Assembly (NCBI GenBank): GCA_035528715.1
Contig: DATKYB010000037.1
Location: 1 to 21,343, forward strand
Source of the DNA: Nitrospinota bacterium
Lineage (GTDB): Bacteria; JADFOP01; DATKYB01
Direction of reading: 5' to 3'
Length of the DNA: 21,343 nt
Shown here: one piece after another, positions 1 through 8,245 of the stretch
Layout: every line of letters begins with the position of its first letter
How positions within the stretch are numbered: position 1 is the first letter of the stretch
Made by a program: the position numbers and the translations under genes
Notes under the pieces: model-generated
Seen by the model: only the letters and a program-made list of their open reading frames with translations
Databases searched by the model: none
What the model was told of the DNA's origin: nothing

Positions 1-8
1 TTATCCAT
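1..8 (-). CDS. Start of next gene after phoH (partial)
   Basis: An ATG on the minus strand at 8-6 follows the phoH stop codon (11-9) directly, and the gene runs off the left edge after two full codons (Met-Asp). An AAAGG-type ribosome binding site lies 4 nt upstream, inside the end of phoH. Nothing of the product can be read. In many genomes the gene after phoH is a membrane HD-domain phosphohydrolase or ybeY, so one of these is a reasonable guess from context only. Confidence 0.45.
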
Positions 9-1004
9 CTAACCTTTCTTCCTGAAATTATCTGACTTCGACTCATAGGTCTCATAAGCTTTGATAATATATTGAACGAGATCGTGCCTTACTACATCTT
101 TTTCTGAAAAATATATAAATTTAATATCTTGAATATTTTTCAATATATATTGAATCTCTATTAAACCTGATATTTTACCGTCAGGTAAATCTACCTGCGT
201 TATATCTCCGGTGATGATGGTTTTAGAATTAAAACCCATGCGGGTCAGGAACATCTTCATCTGTTCTGAAGTCGCATTTTGGGCTTCGTCCAAGATAATA
301 AATGAATCATTCAACGTCCTCCCCCTCATATATGCGATAGGAGCAATTTCAATTAATTCTCTTTCTATGAATTTTTGAGCCTTTTCAAAATCTATCATAT
401 CATATAGAGCATCATAAAGAGGTCTTAAGTAGGGATTGACCTTTGCATAGAGATCTCCCGGTAGAAAGCCTAATTTTTCTCCAGCCTCTACAGCAGGTCT
501 AGCTAAGATGATCTTACGAAACTGTTTATTAATCAAACCAGAAACCCCCATGGCCATTGCAAGATAAGTCTTACCTGTACCTGCAGGTCCTATTCCAAAA
601 ACAATATTATTTTTTCGAATAGCCTCAATATACTTCTTTTGAACAATGCTCTTGGGAGTTATATATCTTCTTTTTGAGGCAACCTCAACTCTTTCTGAAA
701 ATATACCTTTTATATCAGCGCCATTATTTTCAATAAAAACTCTTAATATAAATTTCAAGTCATTATCCTCAAAAGGACAATTTTCTTCCAACATACTGTA
801 CAAATCCATTATTAACTTCTCAACTTTTAATACGCTTGCTTTTTCACCCTTTATATTCATTCTGTTTCCTCTTGTTGATATTCTCACATTAAAGCTATTT
901 TCAATCTGTTTGAGATGTCTATCATTGATTCCATAAAGGGATGGAATATAGTCACTGTTCTCTAAAAGAATTTCTTTGCTAAATTCTGAAATCAATATAT
1001 TCAT
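9..1004 (-). CDS. phoH: PhoH-like P-loop ATPase (YbeZ family)
   Basis: Cytoplasmic ATPase of the PhoH/YbeZ family, linked in other bacteria to RNA metabolism and ribosome maturation with YbeY. The product is 331 residues from ATG 1004, normal for the family. A KH-like RNA-binding segment lies at about residues 25-70 (GINDRHLKQIE then NVRISTRGNRMNIKG). The ATPase domain follows: Walker A GPAGTGKT at 139-146, a conserved ARPAVEAGEKLGFLPGD block near 168-184, Walker B IILDEAQN at 236-243 and TGDITQVDLP near 265-274. The start is uncertain. A GGAGA motif at 1005-1009 touches the ATG, closer than usual. An in-frame TTG at 1019 would add five residues, and a TTG at 995 sits 10 nt past the GGAG. The gene follows glnD after 131 nt, so it may have its own promoter. 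Confidence 0.95.
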   Translation of the reverse strand: MNILISEFSKEILLENSDYIPSLYGINDRHLKQIENSFNVRISTRGNRMNIKGEKASVLKVEKLIMDLYSMLEENCPFEDNDLKFILRVFIENNGADIKGIFSERVEVASKRRYITPKSIVQKKYIEAIRKNNIVFGIGPAGTGKTYLAMAMGVSGLINKQFRKIILARPAVEAGEKLGFLPGDLYAKVNPYLRPLYDALYDMIDFEKAQKFIERELIEIAPIAYMRGRTLNDSFIILDEAQNATSEQMKMFLTRMGFNSKTIITGDITQVDLPDGKISGLIEIQYILKNIQDIKFIYFSEKDVVRHDLVQYIIKAYETYESKSDNFRKKG

Positions 1005-1135
1005 TCTCCAAAAAAACAATCATTTTATCTGAAATCAATTATAAAGATGAAACAATCTATGAGATTTAGTGAATATTTAACTAAGAAATATTATATTTAT
1101 CTCTATCATAAATCATACTAAAAATCAAAAATTAT

Positions 1136-3817
1136 TTATTTTCTAGAAAGTCTTCTTTTTAATTCTATTTCAATATCTTTCAACTTCTTCCAATAGAATA
1201 TCTTCTTCCATTTTAAATCGGTTACATAGAAAACATCTATTGCCTTGTTTGCCTCAGTAGATATCTTTGCAATATAAATATCCAGATCTAATCTGAACAA
1301 CGTATCTGTTATATCATACAAAAGCCCTATTCTATCCTCAGCTATTACCTCTATAACCGTATGAGTATCAGAAATATTATTTTTTATCCTCACTTCTGTA
1401 TCTACCTTTGGGCCCTTTATCTTTTTAGGAAACACATATCTTTTTCTTGAAGAGATAAGCTCTTCTACATTCTTTTTCCCTTCTATTACCTCCAATAAAT
1501 CTTTCTCAAATGCTAACCAAAATTTATTATCTAAAATGGGTTTACCATCCAAATCTTTAATCTGTAAGGCATCAATTGCAACTACATCGCTCCTAGTAAA
1601 TATCTGAGCGCCTAAGATGTTTATATTTTTTGATGTAAGGGTTCCGGCGATCATTGAAAATAATCCTGTCTTGCCATGGGTGCATACCATTAATTCTGTA
1701 TAACCTATATCAAGATTTTGATAGCAGTCAATAACCAGCTTTTTTTTCACTAATCTTTGAGCCAATCTAATATGTCTTGCTATTCCTTCAGCGGAAGTAG
1801 TGGCTGTATATTGTTGGGGCATCATCTCGAGATAGTCCTGTATAATTTTTTTATCTATACAATAAGCTACTTTTTTTAAGATTTCTTCTTCTAATCTATT
1901 GATTAAAGACCTGCCTGTTAAAAAAGCTCTCCCCCCTTTTCTTATATAATCCATGGCCTTGTTGAAAAGTTCCATTAATAACGTAGCTTTCCATTCTGAC
2001 CAAATATCATGTCCTACAGCCTTTGTATCTGCATAAGTCAAAACAGATAACATCTTTAAATTTTCTTCTTCTTCTATAAGTTCTGCAAACTCTCTTATCA
2101 CCTTGTGATCATGCATATCCCTTCTCTGAGATATATGGCTCATCATAAGATGATTGTCTATTAAAAATCTTATCTTGGAAGATACATCATTTGGTAGTCC
2201 CATCCTTTTCATTATTGAAGCTGCTATTACTCCTCCTCTTTTTATATGACCTGGCCCACCACTCTTTCCAATATCATGAAACAGCAATGCTAATTTAATG
2301 AGTTCAGGGTTAGAAATTTCTTTGTATAACTCAGAGAGTTCTCTCAGCCCTTTCTTTTTAGCTTTAGGCAAATCCTCAAGTATTTCTATACTTTTTAAGG
2401 TATGTTCATCCACTGTATACTTATGATAAGAATCATATTGAACGAGACATTTGATAGGATTAAATTCTGGTATATATTGGTCTAAAACCCCAAGTTCATT
2501 CATAAGCCTAAGTGCTCGACCAGCGCTCTTTTCTTTTAATATCATTAAAAATATATCCCTTGCTTCTGGTGACTCCCTGTATCTTTCATCTATTAAATAC
2601 AGATAAGATGCAATAGCGTTCCTTGTTTCAATACTTATTTCTAATCCAAATCTTTGGACGTAAGAGAATACTTTCATTAATAAAATAGGATTCTTTTTGA
2701 AAGTATCTTGGCCATTCTTTATATCGATCTGGCTATCTCTGGTGACAAAAAAATCATCAATATCTTGGACCTTTTTATATTTTAAAACCTTCTTTGCTAG
2801 ATACTTATCTAAAAACATCGTTGAGAAGTAATAAATATTAGTAGCATTGATATAATAATCCTGCATAAATAGCTCTACTAATTTTCGATTATCTTTATCT
2901 CTGTATCCGAGATTATATGCTACCCTTTTTTGTATATTTATATCCAAGATATCCCATCTTTTACCGACAAGAAAATGCAGATCGTTCCTCACCCTCAATA
3001 AAAAATCATAAGATTTCATAATAGACTTCATCTCTTTTTTGCTTATAAGCCCCTTTTCGAAAAGATCTTTAAGACTTTTAACACCATATTTAGTAGCCGC
3101 TGCCCACATGGTAATATGAAAATCTCTGAGCCCTCCAGGACTTTCCTTAATATTGGGTTCTAACAAATTTACTGATTCATCATACATGGTGTGTCTTCTT
3201 TTTCTCTCTAATATTTTACGATTTATAAAAAAGTCTATTCCCTTATCAATAACATTCTTCTTTAATGCCTTATTAAATTTTTTATAAAGCTCTTTATTGC
3301 CGATAATATATCTTGATTCAATCATTGCTGTTTGCGCAGAAAGATCTAAATTGCTAATCCTCATGCTTTCCTTTATGGTTCTGCAACTATGGCCAACCTT
3401 AAAATCGGTGTCCCAAAGAGTAGTGATGATATCCTTAACAAGGTTATCTATAAATTTATCTAATAAAGGTTCATATAAAAATAAGATATCTACGTCGGAG
3501 TATGGGCTCAGTTCTTCTCTTCCGTAGCCTCCTATTGCAATCAAAACACATCTTGTTTTTTTCTTTTTTGAAAACTTTTGGTCAAAATTTTCTATGGAGG
3601 CAAAATATATTCCTTCTATGACTCTGTCTACTAGTTCTGAATAGGCCCTAACTGTGTCAGACCCTTTTTTCCCATTTATATGACCTTTTTTTATTTCTTC
3701 TCTCTTGTCCGCAATAAAGTTTCTCAGTAAATGGGTAGACTCTACCCTATAATTTTTGGTGATAATCTGTCTCGTTATATTTCTTACCTTATCTTGTAAA
3801 TTCATTTTCGAACTCAT
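1136..3817 (-). CDS. glnD: PII uridylyltransferase / uridylyl-removing enzyme
   Basis: Bifunctional nitrogen sensor that uridylylates PII proteins (GlnB/GlnK) when glutamine is low and removes UMP when it is high. It has 893 residues, close to E. coli GlnD. The nucleotidyltransferase motif GGYGREELSPYSDVD lies at 96-110, with metal-binding Asp108 and Asp110. A linker region containing GGLRDFH (about 228-234) follows. The HD hydrolase domain shows an upstream His in VDEHTL (472) and the HD pair 514-515 in FHDIGKSGGPGH. Two ACT domains close the protein: about 707-760 (HGKTGLFSMIAGTL) and about 820-875 (VIEVIAEDRIGLLYDI). These bind glutamine in characterised homologues. All catalytic motifs are present, so both activities are expected. 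Its ATG overlaps the xerD stop codon by 4 nt (ATGA), which suggests translational coupling. No PII or glutamine synthetase gene is in the window. Confidence 0.97.
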   Translation of the reverse strand: MSSKMNLQDKVRNITRQIITKNYRVESTHLLRNFIADKREEIKKGHINGKKGSDTVRAYSELVDRVIEGIYFASIENFDQKFSKKKKTRCVLIAIGGYGREELSPYSDVDILFLYEPLLDKFIDNLVKDIITTLWDTDFKVGHSCRTIKESMRISNLDLSAQTAMIESRYIIGNKELYKKFNKALKKNVIDKGIDFFINRKILERKRRHTMYDESVNLLEPNIKESPGGLRDFHITMWAAATKYGVKSLKDLFEKGLISKKEMKSIMKSYDFLLRVRNDLHFLVGKRWDILDINIQKRVAYNLGYRDKDNRKLVELFMQDYYINATNIYYFSTMFLDKYLAKKVLKYKKVQDIDDFFVTRDSQIDIKNGQDTFKKNPILLMKVFSYVQRFGLEISIETRNAIASYLYLIDERYRESPEARDIFLMILKEKSAGRALRLMNELGVLDQYIPEFNPIKCLVQYDSYHKYTVDEHTLKSIEILEDLPKAKKKGLRELSELYKEISNPELIKLALLFHDIGKSGGPGHIKRGGVIAASIMKRMGLPNDVSSKIRFLIDNHLMMSHISQRRDMHDHKVIREFAELIEEEENLKMLSVLTYADTKAVGHDIWSEWKATLLMELFNKAMDYIRKGGRAFLTGRSLINRLEEEILKKVAYCIDKKIIQDYLEMMPQQYTATTSAEGIARHIRLAQRLVKKKLVIDCYQNLDIGYTELMVCTHGKTGLFSMIAGTLTSKNINILGAQIFTRSDVVAIDALQIKDLDGKPILDNKFWLAFEKDLLEVIEGKKNVEELISSRKRYVFPKKIKGPKVDTEVRIKNNISDTHTVIEVIAEDRIGLLYDITDTLFRLDLDIYIAKISTEANKAIDVFYVTDLKWKKIFYWKKLKDIEIELKRRLSRK

Positions 3818-4701
3818 GCCCTTGGGTGGTATTTATCATATATAGTTCTGAGCCTTTCTTTAATAATATGAGTATAAATTTGGGTTGTAGAGATATCGGC
3901 ATGTCCCAACATCTTCTGCACAGATCTTAAATCTGCTCCTCCCTCTAATAAATGAGTTGCAAAAGAGTGCCTTAAAGAATGGGGACTAATCTCCTTTGCA
4001 ATGCCAGCAGCCTTTGCATATTTTTTTATAATCTTCCAAAAACCCTGGCGAGTCATTTTATCTCCTTGTCTGTTTACAAACAATTCATTAATAGCCTTAC
4101 CTTTAATTAAAAGAGGACGAGAAGACTCTAAATAGTTTTTTAATCGCAGAGAAGCCTCTTCTCCTAAGGGTATGATTCTTTGCTTAGACCCCTTACCCAT
4201 AGATATAATATAACCGACTTCAAGATTTATATCGTTAATGGTTAAAGATATTAACTCAGAAACCCTCACGCCGGTAGCATATAAAAGCTCTATCATGGCT
4301 GAATCTCTGAGTCCTAAAGGGTGATTTTTATCAGGTTTTTTTAACAACTTCTCAACTTCCTCAAAAGATGGAGTTTCTGGTAGTTTTCTCGTTAGAGAAG
4401 GAGATTCTATATTTTCTGTTGGATTTTTCTCTATCAATTCTTCATTAACCAAAAATCTAAAAAACATTTTTATTGAAACCAAATGCCTCGCTTGAGATGA
4501 AGCCAACAATTTTTCTTTTCTGAAATTTGAAAGATAATTATTAATATCATCTCTTATTATATCAGATAAATCTTTCGGGGATTTGAGCCTGAAAAAATTT
4601 ATAAATCTTTTTATATCTCTAGAGTAGGCATCTACAGTATTTTTTGCTAATCTCCGCTCTACAACAAGATGATTTATAAATTCATTTAAAAGATTTTTCA
4701 T
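3814..4701 (-). CDS. xerD: Site-specific tyrosine recombinase XerD
   Basis: Resolves chromosome dimers at dif sites near the terminus, normally together with XerC and FtsK. It has 295 residues, almost the size of E. coli XerD. The N-terminal SAM-like core-binding domain spans about 1-90. The catalytic domain shows the full active site: Arg146 (ATGVRVSEL), Lys170 (MGKGSKQR), His241 and Arg244 (HSLRHSFATH), His267 (LGHADISTTQ) and nucleophile Tyr276 (IYTHI). The C-terminus KYHPRA is typical of XerD rather than XerC. Its ATG shares one base with the murJ stop (TAATG), and GGAG upstream lies inside murJ. It also overlaps glnD, so all three probably share one mRNA. No integrase neighbourhood or attachment site is visible, so this is the housekeeping enzyme and not a phage integrase. 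Confidence 0.95.
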   Translation of the reverse strand: MKNLLNEFINHLVVERRLAKNTVDAYSRDIKRFINFFRLKSPKDLSDIIRDDINNYLSNFRKEKLLASSQARHLVSIKMFFRFLVNEELIEKNPTENIESPSLTRKLPETPSFEEVEKLLKKPDKNHPLGLRDSAMIELLYATGVRVSELISLTINDINLEVGYIISMGKGSKQRIIPLGEEASLRLKNYLESSRPLLIKGKAINELFVNRQGDKMTRQGFWKIIKKYAKAAGIAKEISPHSLRHSFATHLLEGGADLRSVQKMLGHADISTTQIYTHIIKERLRTIYDKYHPRA

Positions 4702-6323
4702 TAAGGCTCCTTTGCTATCTCTCCAGAACCCTTATTCCTTATAAAATCAAATAAAAATAACAACTCTTCGCTTCGGAGTAAATAAGAGATTAAGAAATAG
4801 GCTATCATTGCAATTGAGATGCTAAAAATTAAAAATAGCAATCTTTCAAAAAAATAAGAATCTATCCTAAAAAAGATATGGGTCAAGGAGGCTAAAATAA
4901 TTCCCATGATTACTGTAGCAAAAGACAATTTGATAATAGAATTGATTATTTTCTTCATCCCCAGAGGACCTAATCGTTTTCTTAGAATAAAAACTAACAA
5001 ACCGAGATTTAGCATTGATGATAATGAAGTAGCGAGGGCCAAACCTCCATGTTTTAAAGGAACCATCAGAATTAAATTTAAAATAATATTTGCCAGCATG
5101 GCATAGATACCTATTTTGACAGGAGTTTTTGCATCTTTCAAAGAATAAAAGGCTGGAACAACAATCTTTACACCGGCAAAGGCACATAAACCTATAGAAT
5201 AATATAGAAGGGCTATTGCAGTAAAATACGTGTCAGAAGCAAGAAACTCTCCTCTCTGAAAAAGAACATTAATTATAGGGACTCTGAGAATAACTAAACC
5301 TATAGTAGCGGGAATCGTTACGAAAAAAACAAGTCTTAATGCAAAAGATAATGTATCTTTGAGTTCACGAATATCGTCTTTCGCAGAGGTAATCGATAAC
5401 ATAGGTAATATGGCTATTCCCATAGCCACACCAAACAGACCTAGAGGAAATTGAACCAGACGATTCCCATAATATAAAAAAGAAACACTCCCTTCTTTGA
5501 GTAGTGAAGCCAAGAGGGTATCAACAAATATATTAATCTCTGCTACTGCCAATCCCAAAACACTGGGAAGCATCAAACCCCCTACTTTTTTTACCCCGGG
5601 ATGAGTCCAATCAAACTTTATTCTATACTTCAACCCCTTTTTTAGGAGAATAGGAATCTGAAATATGAGCTGACCTATTCCACCCAATATAACCCCGTAA
5701 GCAAGTGCAAAAATGGGATATTTTGTATAGGGTGATAGGTAGAGTGCGGTTAAAATCATAGAGATATTTAAAATAGACGGGGCAAGGGATGGGGTTGCAA
5801 AATGTTTAAGGGAATTTAATATTCCCATAGCCATAACCGTAAGACCGATAAAAAAGATATAAGGGAACATTATCCTGGTAAGACCAACAGTCAAGGTATA
5901 TTTATCCATAGAGTTGTAAAATCCGGGTGCGATTAATCTTACGATAATTGGAGCAAAAATAACTCCCAAAAATGTTATGCTGATAAGAAGAAGAATTAAA
6001 ATTGTTATTAATGAATTGGTTAAATCCCATGCCTCGTCTTTTTTACCGGTCTCTCGATATTCAGTGAATACAGGAATAAAGGCTGCGGTTAGCGTGCCTT
6101 CGCCTAAAAGGCGACGCAAGAGGTTTGGAATTCTAAAGGCAACAAAAAAGGCATCTGTAATCATAGCTGCTCCGAAAACATTAGCGATAACCATATCCCT
6201 TATAAATCCTAGTATCCGACTCAAAAGGGTTGCTGCGCTTACAACGCCTGCGGCCTTTATAACCTCTTCTTTATTTATCTTTTGTGAGTTATATTTTATT
6301 TTTTCTTCTGATTCGCTTTTCAT
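4701..6323 (-). CDS. murJ: Lipid II flippase MurJ
   Basis: Inner-membrane MOP-superfamily flippase that moves lipid II to the periplasmic face for peptidoglycan synthesis. It has 540 residues rich in hydrophobic segments, fitting the family's roughly 14 transmembrane helices. The first helix region matches the MurJ signature: SRILGFIRDMVIANVFG (35-51), TDAFFVAFRIPNLLRR (56-71) and LLGEGTLTAAFIPVFTEY (72-89). Arg36, Arg42 and Arg70 align with the functional Arg18, Arg24 and Arg52 of E. coli MurJ. About 18 extra charged residues precede the first helix. No Shine-Dalgarno sequence is visible before ATG 6323, and no better ATG, GTG or TTG lies between it and the first helix. The gene leads a murJ-xerD-glnD run and diverges from rpsT across 73 nt. 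Confidence 0.96.
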   Translation of the reverse strand: MKSESEEKIKYNSQKINKEEVIKAAGVVSAATLLSRILGFIRDMVIANVFGAAMITDAFFVAFRIPNLLRRLLGEGTLTAAFIPVFTEYRETGKKDEAWDLTNSLITILILLLISITFLGVIFAPIIVRLIAPGFYNSMDKYTLTVGLTRIMFPYIFFIGLTVMAMGILNSLKHFATPSLAPSILNISMILTALYLSPYTKYPIFALAYGVILGGIGQLIFQIPILLKKGLKYRIKFDWTHPGVKKVGGLMLPSVLGLAVAEINIFVDTLLASLLKEGSVSFLYYGNRLVQFPLGLFGVAMGIAILPMLSITSAKDDIRELKDTLSFALRLVFFVTIPATIGLVILRVPIINVLFQRGEFLASDTYFTAIALLYYSIGLCAFAGVKIVVPAFYSLKDAKTPVKIGIYAMLANIILNLILMVPLKHGGLALATSLSSMLNLGLLVFILRKRLGPLGMKKIINSIIKLSFATVIMGIILASLTHIFFRIDSYFFERLLFLIFSISIAMIAYFLISYLLRSEELLFLFDFIRNKGSGEIAKEP

Positions 6324-6345
6324 AATAAAATATAAAAAATAAGTA

Positions 6346-6374
6346 TTGACTTTTTAATCAAATTAGTTTAAAAA
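6346..6374 (+). promoter_or_regulatory. Candidate sigma-70 promoter of rpsT
   Basis: A -35 element TTGACT at 6346-6351 (5 of 6 consensus) is followed by a 17-nt spacer and TAAAAA at 6369-6374. The overlapping TTAAAA at 6368 is an alternative. The -10 match is modest in an A+T-rich gap. Transcription would start near 6381, giving a very short leader before the rpsT ribosome binding site at 6385-6390. Confidence 0.4.
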
Positions 6375-6396
6375 ATAATTTTTGAAAGGAACCAAA

Positions 6397-6675
6397 ATGC
6401 AAAAACATCTTTCTGTCCTAAAGCGGGCGAGACAAAATAAGACCAGAAAGTCAAGAAATACACAAGTCAAAAAATTGATAAAGACAGTAATAAAAAATGT
6501 CAACGAAAAAATAGAGCTGGGAAATGCTGAGGAAGCCAACAAATCTCTAACAGCTGCAATGTCTGTTATTGATAAGGCTGCCTCAAAGGGTATTCTCCAT
6601 AAAAAAAGTTCCTCTAGAAAAATAGCACGTCTATCAAGCAAGGTCAGCTCTTTAAAAAATAAAAGCAAAAAATAA
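6397..6675 (+). CDS. rpsT: 30S ribosomal protein S20
   Basis: Small-subunit primary binding protein for 16S rRNA. It has 92 residues, very rich in Lys, Arg and Ser. It begins MQKHLSVLKRARQNKTRK, matching the S20 N-terminus (usually MANHKSALKRARQ). The mid-section VIDKAASKGILHKKSSSRK matches the conserved S20 helix pattern. The ATG at 6397 is chosen over an in-frame TTG at 6382 because AAAGGA at 6385-6390 is well placed before it. It is the only plus-strand gene between two long minus-strand runs. It ends 12 nt from the convergent holA stop with no clear terminator. S20 genes commonly lie near holA, leuS or murJ, but here the orientation is reversed relative to them. Confidence 0.95.
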   Translation: MQKHLSVLKRARQNKTRKSRNTQVKKLIKTVIKNVNEKIELGNAEEANKSLTAAMSVIDKAASKGILHKKSSSRKIARLSSKVSSLKNKSKK

Positions 6676-6687
6676 CCACTAAAAAAT

Positions 6688-7713
6688 TTACCGCGTCCTT
6701 TCTGATCCTGAAGGAAGAGCACACATCTTTAATATCAAAGACTCTAAAAGAATCTTTGGGGATAGCTTAGAAGATTTTAATTGTATATCGATATTGAGCA
6801 ATTCTTTCAGATGACTTCTCAATTCTCTAAATTGAAAAATTTTTGATTGCTTAATATATTCTTTAAGAAAAGTCTGTGGTATCCCAAGTTCTTTTGATAT
6901 CCTCGTTAGAGAATATCGTTTTTTTAGATAGAATTTTGTTAACATTATCGAACGAATTTGATAGCTTATGAGTGCAAGTATTTTTAACGGAGATTCTCCT
7001 TGAAGTAATATCTTATTGATAAGCCTTAAAGCATCTTCTTCTTTCTTCCAACCAATTGATGAAGTAAGTTCAAAGATAGACCGAAAATGAATGTCTCCTG
7101 AAACAGCTTCAATATCCTCAAGTCTAATTTCAGACTTTTCACCGACAAACGAAACCGCCTTTTCTAATTCGTTGTTGATCATTCTAAGATCATTTCTAAC
7201 AAAATTCTTAAGATAGGATAGCGCCTCTTCAGATATCTTCAAATTATACCCCTCAAGTTTCTTTTTAATCCAACTATCTAAATCTTTATCAGAAAGGCAA
7301 TCAAATCTTACTGCAATACCTTTTTTTGAAACAACATGAAAAAATTTCCTTCTCCTATCTATCTCTTCACCAGTAAAGATAACGCAGCTACTCTGAGAGG
7401 GGTTCAAACAGTAATTAATAATGATCTCATCATCTTCCTTTTTTACTCTATCAATATTCTTGATTACCAATATTTTTTTATTTCCCATAAAAGGAAGAGT
7501 TTTTGCTTCATCAATAATAACGGAAAGGCTCTCCTCATCTGCATATAAAAGCCTATAACTAAAATCTTTAAAATTTGGATCAACATATAATCTAAAAATC
7601 TTTTCTGTAGCCTCTTCAATGAGGTATGTTTCCTGACCATAAAAAAGGTATATTGGAGAAAAAAGACCCTTCTCTATCTCTTTAATGAGAGCAGTATAAT
7701 TTCTTACAGCCAT
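6688..7713 (-). CDS. holA: DNA polymerase III delta subunit
   Basis: Clamp-loader subunit that opens the beta sliding clamp. It has 341 residues, the usual size. The N-terminal signature IYLFYGQETYLIEEA lies at about 21-35. An AAA+-like core follows (LPFMGNKKILVIKNIDRV near 73-90), without a Walker A motif, as expected since delta does not bind ATP. Later segments include FVRNDLRMINNELEK (about 167-181) and LALISYQIRSIM (about 245-256), both typical of HolA. The ATG is 6 nt after the lptE stop, with GAGGG in the end of lptE as a distant ribosome binding site. The leuS-lptE-holA order is widely conserved in proteobacteria. The 3' end faces rpsT. Confidence 0.93.
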   Translation of the reverse strand: MAVRNYTALIKEIEKGLFSPIYLFYGQETYLIEEATEKIFRLYVDPNFKDFSYRLLYADEESLSVIIDEAKTLPFMGNKKILVIKNIDRVKKEDDEIIINYCLNPSQSSCVIFTGEEIDRRRKFFHVVSKKGIAVRFDCLSDKDLDSWIKKKLEGYNLKISEEALSYLKNFVRNDLRMINNELEKAVSFVGEKSEIRLEDIEAVSGDIHFRSIFELTSSIGWKKEEDALRLINKILLQGESPLKILALISYQIRSIMLTKFYLKKRYSLTRISKELGIPQTFLKEYIKQSKIFQFRELRSHLKELLNIDIQLKSSKLSPKILLESLILKMCALPSGSERTR

Positions 7714-7719
7714 TGACTA

Positions 7720-8235
7720 TTAAAATCCCTCAAATACTAAACTTCTAAGCATCTCAGCTAATTCAACAAACGCTTTTCTTCTCGTTTCCTTCTCTGCCGC
7801 CTCTCTACTAGCAATAACACTGGTAACCTTATATGTGTCATCTGCAGTCAGACTCTGTTTCAAAAGCACCTTATCTGTAATGAGATCTTTAAAGATAATC
7901 TCATTATGTATCAAAACTCTATATTCTGTTACTCTATCGTTTGTATCAAAGGATATCGGTTTTAGGTTATAATTTCTAAGTTCTCCACTTAAAAGGCTAT
8001 CTGCACTACCAGAGGAAATGATCTTTAATCTCCCATCTCGAATAAATGTATCTCGAATAATCCTGGTTATCTCTATCTCTATCCCTGGCTCTCGAGTCTT
8101 GTTAACAAAGGTAGGGATAGAAATGGTTTTTATATGGGTTGGAAGTTTGCTTTTCCCTGTGCCAGTCAATTGATAGCCACAGCCAAAAAGGCTAAAAACC
8201 ATGATATAAATAAGAATCCTTTTTGCTCTCATCAT
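7720..8235 (-). CDS. lptE: LPS-assembly lipoprotein LptE
   Basis: Outer-membrane lipoprotein that plugs and helps assemble LptD, the lipopolysaccharide exporter at the outer membrane. It has 171 residues from ATG 8235. A lipoprotein signal peptide is clear: MMRAKR, then a hydrophobic stretch, then lipobox LFGC with Cys19 as the lipidated residue, followed by GYQLTG. The segment TISIPTFVNKTREPGIE is the family's most conserved block. The open frame extends to 8256, but that start would lie inside leuS and before the signal peptide. AAAGGA and a second AGGA precede the tandem ATGs at 8235 and 8232, so one of those is the start. It sits between leuS and holA, as in many Gram-negative genomes, and supports a cell with LPS. 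Confidence 0.9.
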   Translation of the reverse strand: MMRAKRILIYIMVFSLFGCGYQLTGTGKSKLPTHIKTISIPTFVNKTREPGIEIEITRIIRDTFIRDGRLKIISSGSADSLLSGELRNYNLKPISFDTNDRVTEYRVLIHNEIIFKDLITDKVLLKQSLTADDTYKVTSVIASREAAEKETRRKAFVELAEMLRSLVFEGF

Positions 8236-8245
8236 ATCCTTTATC

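Noticed and set aside
1072-1092. Inverted repeat AATATTT-N7-AAATATT in the glnD-phoH gap
   Set aside because: It is made only of A and T in an A+T-rich gap, too weak for a terminator and likely by chance.
1038-1095. TATAAT boxes (1043-1038 and 1095-1090, minus strand) as phoH promoters
   Set aside because: Both match the -10 consensus, but neither has a usable -35 at 16-18 nt. The base composition makes such matches common.
3814-4701. Tyrosine recombinase as a sign of a phage or genomic island
   Set aside because: Length, C-terminal HPRA and overlap with murJ and glnD fit housekeeping XerD. No tRNA, att repeat or phage gene is nearby.
4867-5187. Minus-strand frame inside murJ in another reading frame
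   Set aside because: It overlaps murJ on the same strand in a different frame and has no recognisable features.
6694-6716. Weak stem CCTT/AAGG near the rpsT-holA junction as a terminator
   Set aside because: It has only about five pairs and no U-tract, and it lies in holA coding sequence.
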